The notes under the pieces are model-generated. The model ran no database searches, was not told the DNA's origin, and was given only the letters and a program-made list of their open reading frames with translations. A DNA stretch of 64,000 nucleotides from assembly GCA_030272585.1 (NCBI GenBank), contig BSYQ01000007.1, positions 1,740,001-1,804,000 of the forward strand, written 5' to 3'. Both the position numbers and the translations under genes were made by a program. Each line of letters starts with the position of its first letter. The first letter of the stretch is position 1. Shown here one piece after another: positions 49,538 through 60,264 of the stretch. The DNA is from Bryopsis sp. KO-2023 (taxonomy: Eukaryota; Chlorophyta; Ulvophyceae; Bryopsidales; Bryopsidaceae).

Positions 49538-52424
49538 GGTGAATTTCAATTTTCATATCTTTCCACGACCCTTCTCCCCTCCCCCAAAAAAAAACAAAAA
49601 ACACAAAATCTCCTTTGGATGGATCACCTGTTTTTTCTTGCCCTTCCCTTTGACAAACGATTTCCAGTCTTCTTGCTTCTTTTTCTGCGTCATATCCATT
49701 TGCTGGAATCTAATTTTGGATTTGTAGCTCTTCAACAGTTTTCTTTTTTTGCTCTTGGTCTTGTCATCATCGGCATCCCGGATTTCACACCACTGCAAAA
49801 AATTCACCCAACATCAAAATCACATATCAGTGCCCGAAATATGCAACGTATCACACTTTTTGCAAGATAAATAAAGAGAAAAAAAGGGAAAGTTCGTCAT
49901 ATATATATCTATATATATATATTTATTATTATTCTTTTTGGATTTTTTTCACCGTTTCTTTATCGTATCTACCAGGGATATTTGTCAAGAGGGTTATGCA
50001 TCTCTGTGGACACAGCCCACAGCTTATTCTGTTTTTCCCTAAGGAAAAACAGAAAGAAAAAACCCAACCAGAATTGACAGTTGATATCCAAAGTTATTAC
50101 CATGCCTCTATCTGTCGTTCATTAGATAGGTGGCCACAATAACCCCCCCCCCCCCCCAAAAAAAAGGAACAAATCGATAAATCATCAGACCTAAATTCTC
50201 TGCACCTTTGGAATTTCACTGATGACAGGCTCGTCTTCCACTCGCTTTCTTTTCGGAGCAGCAACGCCCTTGTAGACCTCGTCAGTGTCAGCCGGTGGTC
50301 GGATGCACTTTGCCTCAACCTAGAAACACCACATCAACTTGATATCCCCAAGCAACCGACCCTTAACAAGGATGGGGTTTTAGTCATCCTTTCTACAGAC
50401 AGCCCCCCCCCCCCCCCTCCCCCTCATAAAAAGAAAAAACCTCCAAGAAAATTGATATCTGCATCCTTTCTTTTCGCACAAGGCCACGTCCCCTGCCCCC
50501 CGAAGTACCAAAGATCATTAAATTTATAACAAAAACATATTTATACTCTTTTTTTTCATTTCCCCCCCCCCCCAAAAAAAAAGCTAAAGCCCCTCGACAG
50601 ATTCGGCAACCCATCTGCCCCTGAAGTGCTTTCCATTTACCTCCTCGGTGTTTCCATATCCATCAAAAACCACCACGAATTTTCCATCCTGGTTCACGCT
50701 TTCCACGGTGGCATCATACCATTGCTCATCGGCACTGTAGACGGCCTGGCATCTGGCACCCACGGCCCAAACTGCAGGGGCAGTGCCACTCAATGCAGCC
50801 CGTATTTGGGCTCTTCGAATTTGCTCAGCCACGGATGCAGGCAGTATGGAAGTCAAACTCAGGTTGGCGTCCCCTGCTAGAGACATGCTTGGCCCTGCAG
50901 AAAAAACCATCCCATTTGGCATCATCGAAGTTTCGCCACAAAACGTAAACATGGAGCTATTGTCGGATATGTCTTTGGCTGCTGATGTGCCGATGCTCTC
51001 TCGAGGGAAAAAATTTATGCGGGACGCTGAGCATGGCTACCTGCTGATCCATCCTCTTGTGCAACGACTTGAAGGGCTGTCGATTGTTCAGCGGAGGAAG
51101 CTTGTGGAACCCCCGTTTCTGCCAGCAAATCCACCAACAGCCCAATCGCCTGGTGAAAAACACCAAAAACCCAGAAAACCATCACAGCTGCACCGAAACT
51201 GGAGAGAGATACCAACCAATATCTGCCCCCCCTCCTTCCCATATAAAACTAAAAACTAAAAATAAACATTACGGAAAGGTTGCAAAGAAAACGTGTGCGG
51301 GGCATTTTTTTGAGTAGATGGACGTTAATCAACTCAAAGACCTGCCGACTGTCTGTGATATAGGAAAAGAAGGGTAGTTCATTTACTTCCTAGTTATGGA
51401 TGTTTTTTTTTTTTCAAAGGAAAAAAAAAAGGAATTCAGTTCGATGTTGGCATTGGCCCCCCGTGGAGATGAGCGAAAAAGACGAACCTCAGAAGTATTG
51501 AAATTTGATTTCTGGGATGCCCACCAGACAACCAAATTCCGATTTCATGCAGAAGGACCTGGATACCAAAAAGCAAAGACAAGCGTCCTGGGCAAAAAAA
51601 AGAATCCCTCGCACAATACAGCTACCCAGCTTGCCTTTAGTTTTTTTTAGTTTTTTTTCTTTCCCAAGGGAAATACGGTGAAATCCTTAAGAATCGATCT
51701 AAGCCATTGCTCTAAGAAAAAAAAAAAGGCATTATCACCATTTTTTTCTGCTGCATTCTGATGGGGGTTTGTGGCATATCGGCACCTTTTTCTTTCTTTC
51801 TGCCTTTTTTCCCTCTCTACCTCCCCTCCCCCCCCCAAAAAAAAAAATGATAATAATAAAAAATTGCTCACCTCTTCGAGCGTCTGCAGCAATTCGTTGT
51901 ATTCTTCATTCTCATCGTCCAGCAACAGCAGACTCTCCACCTTCACCAAAAAAATTGAAACTATTTTAAATATATTATAAAAAATTATAATATTTATCCT
52001 GATAGTTTGTTGCTCTGAATCGATTCATCCAGATGAAACATATTTGTGAATAGAAAAATACTGTAGGTATAAAAAAAAACACCTACAAATTCCACATCTC
52101 TTCCCTGCTTTTATGGCTTTTTCTGGAGAAAGAAGCAACCAAGAATCACTTAGAAAAGTCCCAACACTGAATTTTATGAGCACAGCAGAAAAAACACAGA
52201 CGGGATTGCTTTTGGTCCGCGAGAGTGAGGTGGGCTTTTTTGGGGGAGCTGACCAGGGCCTCTTGTTTGTGTCAGAAAAACAGATTCGAATGCGGAGCGT
52301 CGTTGGAATTGCGCTAAACCACAGTTGGGTCGGTCGCAAACATGCCTACCTGTTTCTTCTGCTCCTCGTACTCGCTAAGCTGAGCTTGAATTTCCTCGAC
52401 GGTGCCAAATTCTGAAGCAGCCAT
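48702..52424 (-). CDS. SPF30/SMNDC1-type splicing factor with Tudor domain
   Basis: Eight exons join in frame to 337 aa: 52350-52424, 51872-51940, 51041-51149, 50641-50978, 50206-50319, 49628-49792, 49123-49188, 48702-48779. SPF30 helps assemble the U4/U6.U5 tri-snRNP onto the prespliceosome. The N-terminal helical region (EEIQAQLSEYEEQKKQVESLL) is typical. A Tudor domain follows: VWAVGARCQAVYSADEQWYDATVESV and VVVFDGYGNTEEV, with the aromatic-cage positions filled. Then come EAKCIRPPADTDEV, a basic stretch (KSKKRKLLKSYKSK), AGFFTGRKKQSIFKVPEEVGGK, and the C-terminal VGVVGSGKGMTDYQ, which matches plant SPF30. Introns are long and rich in homopolymers. The last exon lies about 340 bp from the previous one and was found by its motif. 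Sequences are split here to keep motifs short. Confidence 0.93.
49504..49540. repeat. T13-G24 homopolymer junction
   Basis: A run of about 13 T is followed immediately by about 24 G in an intron of the SPF30 gene. Similar junctions recur across the window (see findings). Confidence 0.85.
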
Positions 52425-52626
52425 CTCTCCTCGTCGTTAACTCAAATATTGCTGATCGTGAGGGCTCTCCCCCAAGTCGTCGGCGTTCCCTCTCTTCTCG
52501 TGTGATTTTCAGGGTCGATGGGGAGCGAAAATCAGATGCCCTCCACACACTGCTGCGACAGCTTCCTCGCGGTTGCTATCGTACCGGACATCGTACAAAT
52601 GCTCGAAGCGAGTGTTGCTGGATGGG
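52425..52626. promoter_or_regulatory. Short divergent promoter, SPF30 and TGD1
   Basis: About 200 bp separates the start codons of SPF30 (-) and the TGD1-like permease (+). The exact right edge depends on which ATG is used (52627 or 52690). Confidence 0.5.
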
Positions 52627-53733
52627 ATGCCCAAAAAAAAGCAGTTCGTAAGTAAAAGAGAAGACGACGTCGAAAAGGAAAGAGATGAAATGATGATTTT
52701 CGCGAAGCCCCTCCCTCTGCTCTGTCCAGGGGTGGTGTATGGGGGCGTGGGGAGCGTGGCATCTTCTTCTCGTCGAGTGAACGACTGGACGTGCGCTACG
52801 ATTCTCAGACGTCACTCGTGCAGGAGAGTGGACTCAGGGATCTCGTTTTTTCAACAGCAACGGAAGACGCGATTGTTTGCTTCGAGCGGGGATTCCGCCA
52901 CTCCGGATGAGAGTCCAGGAGGGCGGAAATCCTTTCTGGACAACCTGTTGCAGAACTTCACTCCCCCGAAGTGGTTGTACAGGTCCATAGCTGCAGGAAT
53001 TCTGGGGGGGCAAACGGTGTTGAGAATCGCCACAGGAAAAATTCATGTCAGGAATACTCTGGAGCAGCTGGATGTGGTGGGGCCCAAGACATTGGGTGTG
53101 GCTTTGCTGACGGCAGGATTCGTGGGCATGGTGTTCACCATTCAATTCGTGAGGGAATTCGCGAAACTGGGATTGACGAGGTCGGTGGGGGGCGTTTTAG
53201 CCCTGGCTTTATCGAGAGAATTGACCCCGGTGGTGACATCGATCATTCTGGCTGGTAGGGTGGGGAGTGCGTTCGCTGCCGAGTTGGGCACGATGCAAGT
53301 TTCGGAACAGACAGATTCCCTGCGAGTGTTAGCTACGGACCCCGTGGATTACCTAGTCACTCCGAGGGTGCTGGCATGCATGATCGCTGGGCCGATCCTC
53401 AACATATTGTGTTTTTGCATGGGGATGGGGGCGTCGGTTTTCCTGGCGGAGGCGGTGTACGATGTCAGTGCGAACATCATTTTGGATTCTGCAGCCAGGG
53501 CCATAACGTCGTGGGATGTTATCAGCAGCATGATAAAATCTTGGGTTTTCGGGGGCATCATTGCGATCGTCAGTTGTTCATGGGGTTTCACCACCACTGG
53601 GGGTGCGAAGGGGGTCGGGGAATCCACGACGAGTGCGGTCGTGATTTCGCTGGTGTGCATCTTTATTGCGGATTTCTTTTTGTCGTTCGCGTTTTTCCAA
53701 GGGCAAGGGGATGCGTTGAAACAATGCATGTAG
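52627..53733 (+). CDS. TGD1/MlaE-family ABC transporter permease, plastid-type
   Basis: A single uninterrupted frame of 368 aa, unusual in this intron-rich window. It is the permease of a lipid importer; in plants TGD1 works with TGD2 (substrate binding) and TGD3 (ATPase) to bring ER-derived phosphatidic acid into the plastid. The N-terminal ~110 residues are basic and Ser-rich (SSSRRVNDW, RRHSCRRVDSG) and look like a transit peptide. The core starts with LDNLLQNFTPPKWLYRSI. It includes VALLTAGFVGMVFTIQFV, GGVLALALSRELTPVVT, ILAGRVGSAFAAELGTM (the MlaE signature), EQTDSLRVLATDPVDYLV and a late GGIIAIVSCSWGF and ALKQCM. Five or six hydrophobic stretches fit the fold. The start could also be 52690 or 52693. 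The missing introns may mean retrocopying, but MlaE genes are also short. Confidence 0.92.
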   Translation: MPKKKQFVSKREDDVEKERDEMMIFAKPLPLLCPGVVYGGVGSVASSSRRVNDWTCATILRRHSCRRVDSGISFFQQQRKTRLFASSGDSATPDESPGGRKSFLDNLLQNFTPPKWLYRSIAAGILGGQTVLRIATGKIHVRNTLEQLDVVGPKTLGVALLTAGFVGMVFTIQFVREFAKLGLTRSVGGVLALALSRELTPVVTSIILAGRVGSAFAAELGTMQVSEQTDSLRVLATDPVDYLVTPRVLACMIAGPILNILCFCMGMGASVFLAEAVYDVSANIILDSAARAITSWDVISSMIKSWVFGGIIAIVSCSWGFTTTGGAKGVGESTTSAVVISLVCIFIADFFLSFAFFQGQGDALKQCM

Positions 53734-54227
53734 AACTGGGGATTGATACCTTCTTTAAGCAAAAAACACGAAAAAAACGAAAAACAAGAAAAACGCAACA
53801 TGGGTAGACTAGGTTTCGATTTTGAAGGCCATCTTTTTTTGTCCGCCTCATCTCTTTTTTTTCAAAAAGGGGGGGGGGGGGGCGTTGATGGATTGTTTGT
53901 CGGTGGAAAGACTTATTTTTTTTATTTTTTTTGGTTTTTTGGGAACAAGGAGAATGGAAGGAGGTTTGTAACATTTCGCACTGTCCACACCATTTTCACT
54001 GTCAGGAGGAGAGAAGCTTCAGAGAAGCTTCCTCTCTCCATCAAAGATTTTGGAAAGAAGAACTTTCGGAGCAACTCACTGGCCAATTTACTGACACAGA
54101 CAATATGCAACGAATCTTGTGCACATTGTAAGGTTTTATGGTAACTATAGTTGTTTGTTTGTCTGCCATAGGAATCTCTCACTGTGCATCAATTCAACAA
54201 TATTAGTTTGCAAATGAATCATCTGCA
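53734..54227. other. Spacer, TGD1 to PrmA
   Basis: It contains a G14 run (about 53869-53882), T-runs, and an inverted repeat at about 54006-54037 (GGAGAGAAGCTTC / GAAGCTTCCTCTCTCC). No gene is seen. Confidence 0.5.
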
Positions 54228-57219
54228 ATGGTCAATTTACGAATCAGTGTTCGAAAACATGATCAAATCCCGGGCACTGCTGAATCCGTGGAACACCATG
54301 CTACCTCAAATATCAGTGCGTTCAATGGCCAAAGCAGGTGGGTCTGTACTGGGAATATCAGAGGCTTTGCGGCGTCCGATTTTCATCCTATTCTCACGAC
54401 CATCGACGCAGGTTCTCTAAGCTTCGCTCGATTTCGTGCTGGGGCATTCACCTCGAGGATTTCCCCAGCCCAACATGTCTTCCCGAGAGTGCGCACCTTC
54501 TCGCTGGTGAAGGATGGAGTCGAAGCCGCACCGTGAGTGATCACTCCAGCCGCCACTGATCTCGACGATCATCAATCACTGCCTTCCTATCGAGCAAAAT
54601 TCTCCAAAATCCCCACATGACATGAAAGGATGGAGCACTTCAGAAAACACACAACGAACAAGACATCATGTTATGATTCATATTTTCAATCATGGTTTGG
54701 CTGCAGGAACCTTCTAGGCCGGATGGAACATATCCATGAATATCGATTAAAAATTCAGCTTCTCATACATAATGGTTTTCTGTTGAATTTTCAGGGTGGA
54801 GTGTGTGTCATGCATATTGGATCGCGTCCCAGGCGATCAGGTTGACTGGATCACAGATGAATTGATGGGAATGGGTGCTGTTTCAGTAAGGTCCGTCAAA
54901 GTTTGAAATGACCCTAACCCCGAAACACAATCTATTTTCAATAGCCCACGTTTTTACTTGTGTGGATTGTTTTTTTTTCTTTCTCAGTGTCGAGCAAAGC
55001 AGACAGCCCGGAGAAACGGAGCAGAAAATATACTCAGGAGAATCTCAGAAACTGTGGAACATGTGTCAGTTATCAGCACGATTCCTAGATGCAGTAAGGC
55101 TATGGATCCATCCACCAAACAGTTGTATCTTTTCAATTAAAAACAAATACCGTCTGCAGGACACCAGCAATCCCAGGGGTCAAAAGTTTTTTTTCAATGT
55201 GTTAAAGAGGGTCGATCTTGGTCGTTTGTTTTTTTCAGACGGATGCGGTCACTATTGGCCGCACGTTGAAGGAGGCCTTTTCGATCGCTCAGATACAGTG
55301 CCAGAAAGAAACCCTGGAAGACAAGGATTGGGTGGATCATGTGAAATCGAGTTACAAGCCGATGGAAATCGTGAAAGGTTGGTGGGTGGTGCCAGACTGG
55401 TGTTCGCCCCCGGAGCCTGCAGCGAAAAACATCCTATTGGAACCAGGGCTTGCATTCGGAACAGGTTTGTCTTTCCTTTTTTTTTGTGGGGGTGGGGGGT
55501 GGGGGGTGGGGGGTGGGAGGGGGTAGCTTCAAAAAGAAAAGCAGGGGCATTGAGAACAGCACATTCATGTTTCTGACATTGAGAAGCATTGGTGGAAAAG
55601 ATGTGCATTTGCTTTCGAAATCAGTTTGTTTGTTTGTTTTTGCCACAGGCGATCATCCGACGACACGGCTCTGCGTCGAGGAATTGACTTCAATGGATTT
55701 GAAGGGATGTAGTGTAATGGATTATGGAACGGGTTCAGGGGTTCTGGCGATTGCAGCGCTGATGGCTGGAGCAAAGCGTGCGGTGAGGTTGACTGCACCT
55801 GTTTTCAAACACCTGTCCAAGAGACTTTAAAAAAAAATCGAAACATTCGGTTTGATGCAAAGTGGGGGCAATTGGTCAGAAATATTGTTGTTCACTGGTG
55901 GTGCGAAAATATGCTTTGTGCAAAACTGTAACGGGGTGGTTGGGTTTTTTTTGGTTTGTTGTTCTTTTTTTTACAAGGTAGGTGTGGACATCGATCCATT
56001 ATCGGTGGAGTCTGCCAGAGCAAACGTTGAGTTAAATGGGTTCAGCGGAAAATTTGAGGTGGGCATGCACAGGAGCAGAAGGCAGGGGAAAAAAACAACT
56101 CGACATAGCAATAGCAAAGAACTGTTTGTGGGAGTCAATCAGTCAGCCATCAGGAAAAATTCACTTTTCAGGAAAAAAAACCCAAAAAACTGAAAGCCAA
56201 ACGGTCCCCATATGGCATGGTGTATCTTGCATCAATGGCTGTTTTCTGAGAAGTGCCCCCCCCCCCCTCTTTTTGGTTTACATAAACGGATCAAATCAAA
56301 TTAAAATTATTATATACCTCGATTATAATGCACATTGCTTTCCTTGCCTTTATAAACTCTTAATCTTTTTTTTTCGCCTTTCGTTTTTCAATCATCCTTG
56401 GAAAACATTTTTTTTTCTTTTTTCTTTTTCTTTTGCAGGCAGCAGAGTGCGTCGACGGAGGAGAGCCTTTGATAAGCGTAACGATGACTAATGATGGCTG
56501 TTTATTCCCTGTTAATTTTATTTTTTCAAGTTTTTCAATATATTGGTTTGGGCTCTATTGCCACCAAGCAATCAAAATGAAGCAATCCAGAAAAGAAAAG
56601 AACTCCAAGTTTATCTTCTTTTTGTGTTAAGAGTTCTTTATTCCACCTTTCGATCGTATTTTCTTACTTGGTTTTTGCAAGGTATTCTGGACACTTCATG
56701 GGAAAACTCAAAAGCTGGTTAATTTTGACATGGTTTATTTTTTTGGTGGTTTAGACGGCCGCCCCTTTTGATGTATGCGTGGCGAATATACTGAAAGGTC
56801 CCCTGGTGGAATTGGCACCAAGGCTGGCGAAATACGTGAAACCAAATGGAGTTATCGTTTTGTCAGGAGTATTGACTGAACAGGTACACTGAATTTCCCC
56901 CCCCCCCCCAAAAAAAAAAAAAAAAGATGATTGAGTAAAAAAAACAAAAAAACTGAAGGCTTTTTGTTTCACTGTTATTGTCTGTTTAAAAAAGAGTATC
57001 ACACAAAATTGGAGCCCAAAAAGACCCACCACATGATGTTTCTTGTCTGAAACGTACGTACAACATATAATTTTTTTTCTTTGACCTTGTGCTTGTTTTG
57101 ATTGATTGTCTGTCTGACAGATTCCCAGCATACTGGAGGCTTATGGTTCCGAATTCAGAGATTTAAAAACTCGATGTCAAGAAGAATGGGGGGTCATCAC
57201 AGGAATCAAGAAAAATTAG
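54228..57219 (+). CDS. PrmA-like (ribosomal protein L11) methyltransferase, organelle-type
   Basis: Nine exons join in frame to 404 aa: 54228-54532, 54795-54890, 54988-55093, 55239-55464, 55649-55782, 55978-56058, 56439-56477, 56755-56883, 57121-57219. PrmA trimethylates the bacterial-type ribosomal protein L11 using S-adenosylmethionine. The first exon is a long leader (about 100 aa) with [14 protein letters not shown], suggesting plastid or mitochondrial import. The N-terminal domain shows [13 protein letters not shown]. The catalytic core has [14 protein letters not shown] (the PrmA GTG.H.TT motif), [20 protein letters not shown] (SAM motif I), [20 protein letters not shown], and [16 protein letters not shown] (the N-I/P-P-like catalytic region), then [12 protein letters not shown]. 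All expected motifs are present. The start ATG is uncertain because the leader has other candidates. Confidence 0.9.
55487..55524. repeat. GGGGGGT tandem repeat, G-quadruplex-prone
   Basis: Several G-runs of 5-6 separated by single T lie in the intron between PrmA exons 4 and 5, only about 25 bp after the donor. It would be G-rich in the transcript. Confidence 0.75.
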
Positions 57220-58411
57220 TCAAGCAATCCCACAATTCCAAAAATCCAGGCACTTTTTTTGCAGTTTTTTGGCAATTTTTTTTTTGTTCTCTCCGCCATC
57301 CTTTTAAAGAAAATTGTTTCAGTTTCGTCGTTTCGATCTGATCTTTTCTTGTTCTCTTTCCTTGTCGATTCTCAAATTTTTCCAATCACTGTTTTTGTTT
57401 TTGTATTTTGTATTTTTTTCTTGCACCTCCCACCTCCCCCTTTCCTTCTTCCCCCTCCCCCTCCCAAAAAAAAAGCAAAAGAAAAAATTGTTTTCTCGGT
57501 CAATTTCCCCAGTCCATTATTTCTTTTACAGATCCAGCTGCTCTTTCGGTGGTGACTAAGCCTGCACATCGGGCACAGATTCTTCTCATCATGACTAATA
57601 CCTCACCCATCAATCCCCTGCTATTTGTAGTTTCTGTTTTCATTTTTTTTTTCAACTGACTCTTCAAAATATAATTTCGTCGCTCGCCCCGTAACAGGAA
57701 AAAAACAAGGTTTCAGAAACCAGAAAGCCAAATTTCGTTTTGCATGTATGAAAATCGGAAGTTTTTTTTTTCTCAGTGATTCTCAAGAAGACCTGATTGG
57801 TAATTTGCTGATACTTATGATTCTCTTTTTTTGTTTTTGTTTTGTTTTTTTGTTTTTAAAGGAAGAAAAAATCAGTTCTAGTTTAGCATAACAGTGGGAA
57901 AGTGTGTCCATACCATCATTTGCCATTCGTTCTTTTCTCATGGTTCTGATAGCTAGAGCTCTCTCCTGTCGCTGAGCAACCTCCTAATAATTAACATACA
58001 GCGACAAAAAAAATTACAGCCCAATTCTTTTCTTCTTTCTTTTTTCAGTTTTTGTTTTCCTTCTTGAACAATAACCATTTTAATTTTTAATTCTTATTCT
58101 CTATGTTTCACCAATTTTATCCAGAAATATGAAGTTGAGGCCCCGATTGCCTGTCGAACAAGTTGTTCTCGTTGGTATGAAGACTCCCTTTCCAAAGTTT
58201 GAAAATTCAATGTTTCAGCTGGTGAATTTGAATTCGTTAGAATCCGGTGATTTGCAAAGGAATGGAGTTTTCACTGAATAAGTAATGGCACTTAATCGGC
58301 ACCCAGGGAAGGAAAAATAGAAAAAAAACAAAAAAAACGCCACCAGCATGAAGTTGCTGAAAACAATCAACTCTAATGGGTTTATTTTTTTTTCTCGACT
58401 GTGTACAATAC
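57220..58411. other. Spacer downstream of PrmA
   Basis: T-rich, with a C-run/A-run junction near 57443-57475. It may include further exons of the minus-strand gene that starts at 59656, but I could not identify any. Confidence 0.4.
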
Positions 58412-59656
58412 CTCGTCAGACAGAGCAGCTTGTCTGACTGGCTTTATGGTGAGCCCTTGATGGGCCCAGCCATCCACGAAATCCACCCACTCCCCTTGGC
58501 GGCCATCGTATTCTTGACCAGTGATTGGGTTGAAAGTGTTGTATCTGTGTCTGTCAAAAATCCCCCAAAAAAGTCAAAATAAACGACAAAAAAAATCGAG
58601 GCAAACATTTTTGTTGAATCATTTTGTCAGCAAAACCTCATGCAAAAATAACTGAACAAAACAGAAATTCCAAATCAAAGTTGAAATAATAGTGATAAGA
58701 ATAAATCAAATAAGTCAATTATTAATTTACTAGTGGTAAATTGCCAGGCATTACTGTTTCTCCATGGCCTCCTTCCTCACAGCATCTCTTTTCTCTCTGG
58801 CAATCTCCTGAAAACTGATTCGAAGTTAGTCAAAGGAATGTACAATGCTCGATGCAATTTTTGGTAAAACGCCTTTTGATGAACGCGTGCATGTGGGATT
58901 ATGTGTTTTCCAAGGAAAAAAAAAGGAAGAACAAAAAAATAATATGAAATAAAAATGTGTGTTTACATATACACTTCTTGAAAAAAAAATGAAAACTAAA
59001 GCAATCTAAGAAATTGCTGAGGCCCTTATCGGGATTTGAGCAATTCGGGGCAACCCACAAACTCGCCCAATTAAAACTCATATATGTGCAACTGTCTATG
59101 CACAGACAGCCATTCTTGAAACCTACATGAACTGTCGTGCCCAAATTTCACCTTTTGAACGGCATGTTCCGTCCTTTCTTTCTCAGGATCGCAGCGCCGT
59201 TTGCTCTTCCATCCAGGCTTGAATGCTTTTCCCGTCGTCCTGTTTGGGGTGGGCAAGTTTGAAGAAGAATCTGCGATGAGCTGGCTTTGCACAGAAAACA
59301 AAATCCTCAACATCACTTCGACCCGGCGGGGGGAGGGGGGGGGGGGGTCTGTTGTGCATCCACGGGTTAAATGGGGGTTTCAGCCTCGATGCAATACATC
59401 AGGGATTTAAAAAAAAATCACCATGGGGGTGGCTATGTTTGTGAAAGGGTGGCTTGAAACATGGGCAATCGATCGATTGGGTTACATATTTTTCAAAGCT
59501 TTTGAGATTTTGATGTACCTCTGGAGCTGATGGCCCGATGCCTCTCAGAAAATTCCAGTTGTGGAATTCTCCTCTGGGTGGGAAGTGTTTCTTTTCGGTG
59601 GCTTCGGTGGGGCAGCTCCACGAATCTCGATAATCCGCAGCTTTTAATTTTTTCAT
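58412..59656 (-). CDS. Unidentified small charged protein, partly resolved
   Basis: Four plausible exons on the minus strand: 59519-59656 (starts MKKLKAADYRDSW, contains HFPPRGEFHNWNFLRG), 59152-59239 (KAFKPGWKSKRRCDPEKERT), 58755-58807 (EIAREKRDAVRKEAMEK), and 58412-58550 (RYNTFNPITGQEYDG, then GEWVDFVDGW). The last three join in one phase. The join from the first to the second does not fit, so one exon is missing or the first belongs to another gene. The end is open: after AALSDE there is either a donor or a frame running into low-complexity sequence. The Arg/Lys/Glu helix followed by YNTFNPITG resembles small cytoskeletal or flagellar proteins, but that is only a resemblance. Confidence 0.4.
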
Positions 59657-60264
59657 CGTCGTTGATGTTTACACCCCCCTTCTTCTTCTTCTAAAAAACC
59701 ACTGTTCCGGAGAATGGTGCCCTGCATGATCGCAGAAAGCACATGACGACCAAGGACGTCATGCATCTCGCCCAAGAACAGATGCAAATCGATTTCGGAG
59801 AATAGTGTCGATTTTGGATGGGATCTGGTTTTACAGGAAACGGTGTCGATGAGGTCGAGTGCTCTGCAAGGTTTGAACGCGCTTGGCCTCGGAAACGGGA
59901 CGAGTTAAATTATATCCGCTCGGGAAATTACCTGTGATGCGATCGCCAGCTGCTCCCTGAGAAACAAGGTGAAAAAGATATTCCCAGAGAACGTGGAAAA
60001 AAAAATCCTCTTCGTTCGCGACTGGGGGGTGCAACTTAGTCGTCAAAGACGTCCATCATCATCAAGAAAATGCAACTGATCTTGGGAAAAAACACAACAG
60101 TGTTTTGATGCTACCTACTGGATGTGCAGCTCCACGTAGCTGAAACCAAAAAGAAAAAAAGACTTTATCACACCAGGTTGTTCCCTTTCTTTCTCTCTCT
60201 GCGGGCGGAGACTTTTCTTTTTATTCGCGAACGCGCGCGGTCTTTCCACCCAATCCCTACGCTC
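59657..60264. other. Divergent spacer before the anthranilate synthase gene
   Basis: About 600 bp. Short open frames exist on both strands near 59700-60050 without recognisable domains. It should contain the promoter of the anthranilate synthase gene. Confidence 0.4.

Noticed and set aside
49980-50047. Minus-strand peptide REKQNKLWAVSTEMHNP as an extra SPF30 exon.
   Set aside because: Its phase does not fit between the flanking exons (a stop results), and the flanking exons join to a complete SPF30 without it.
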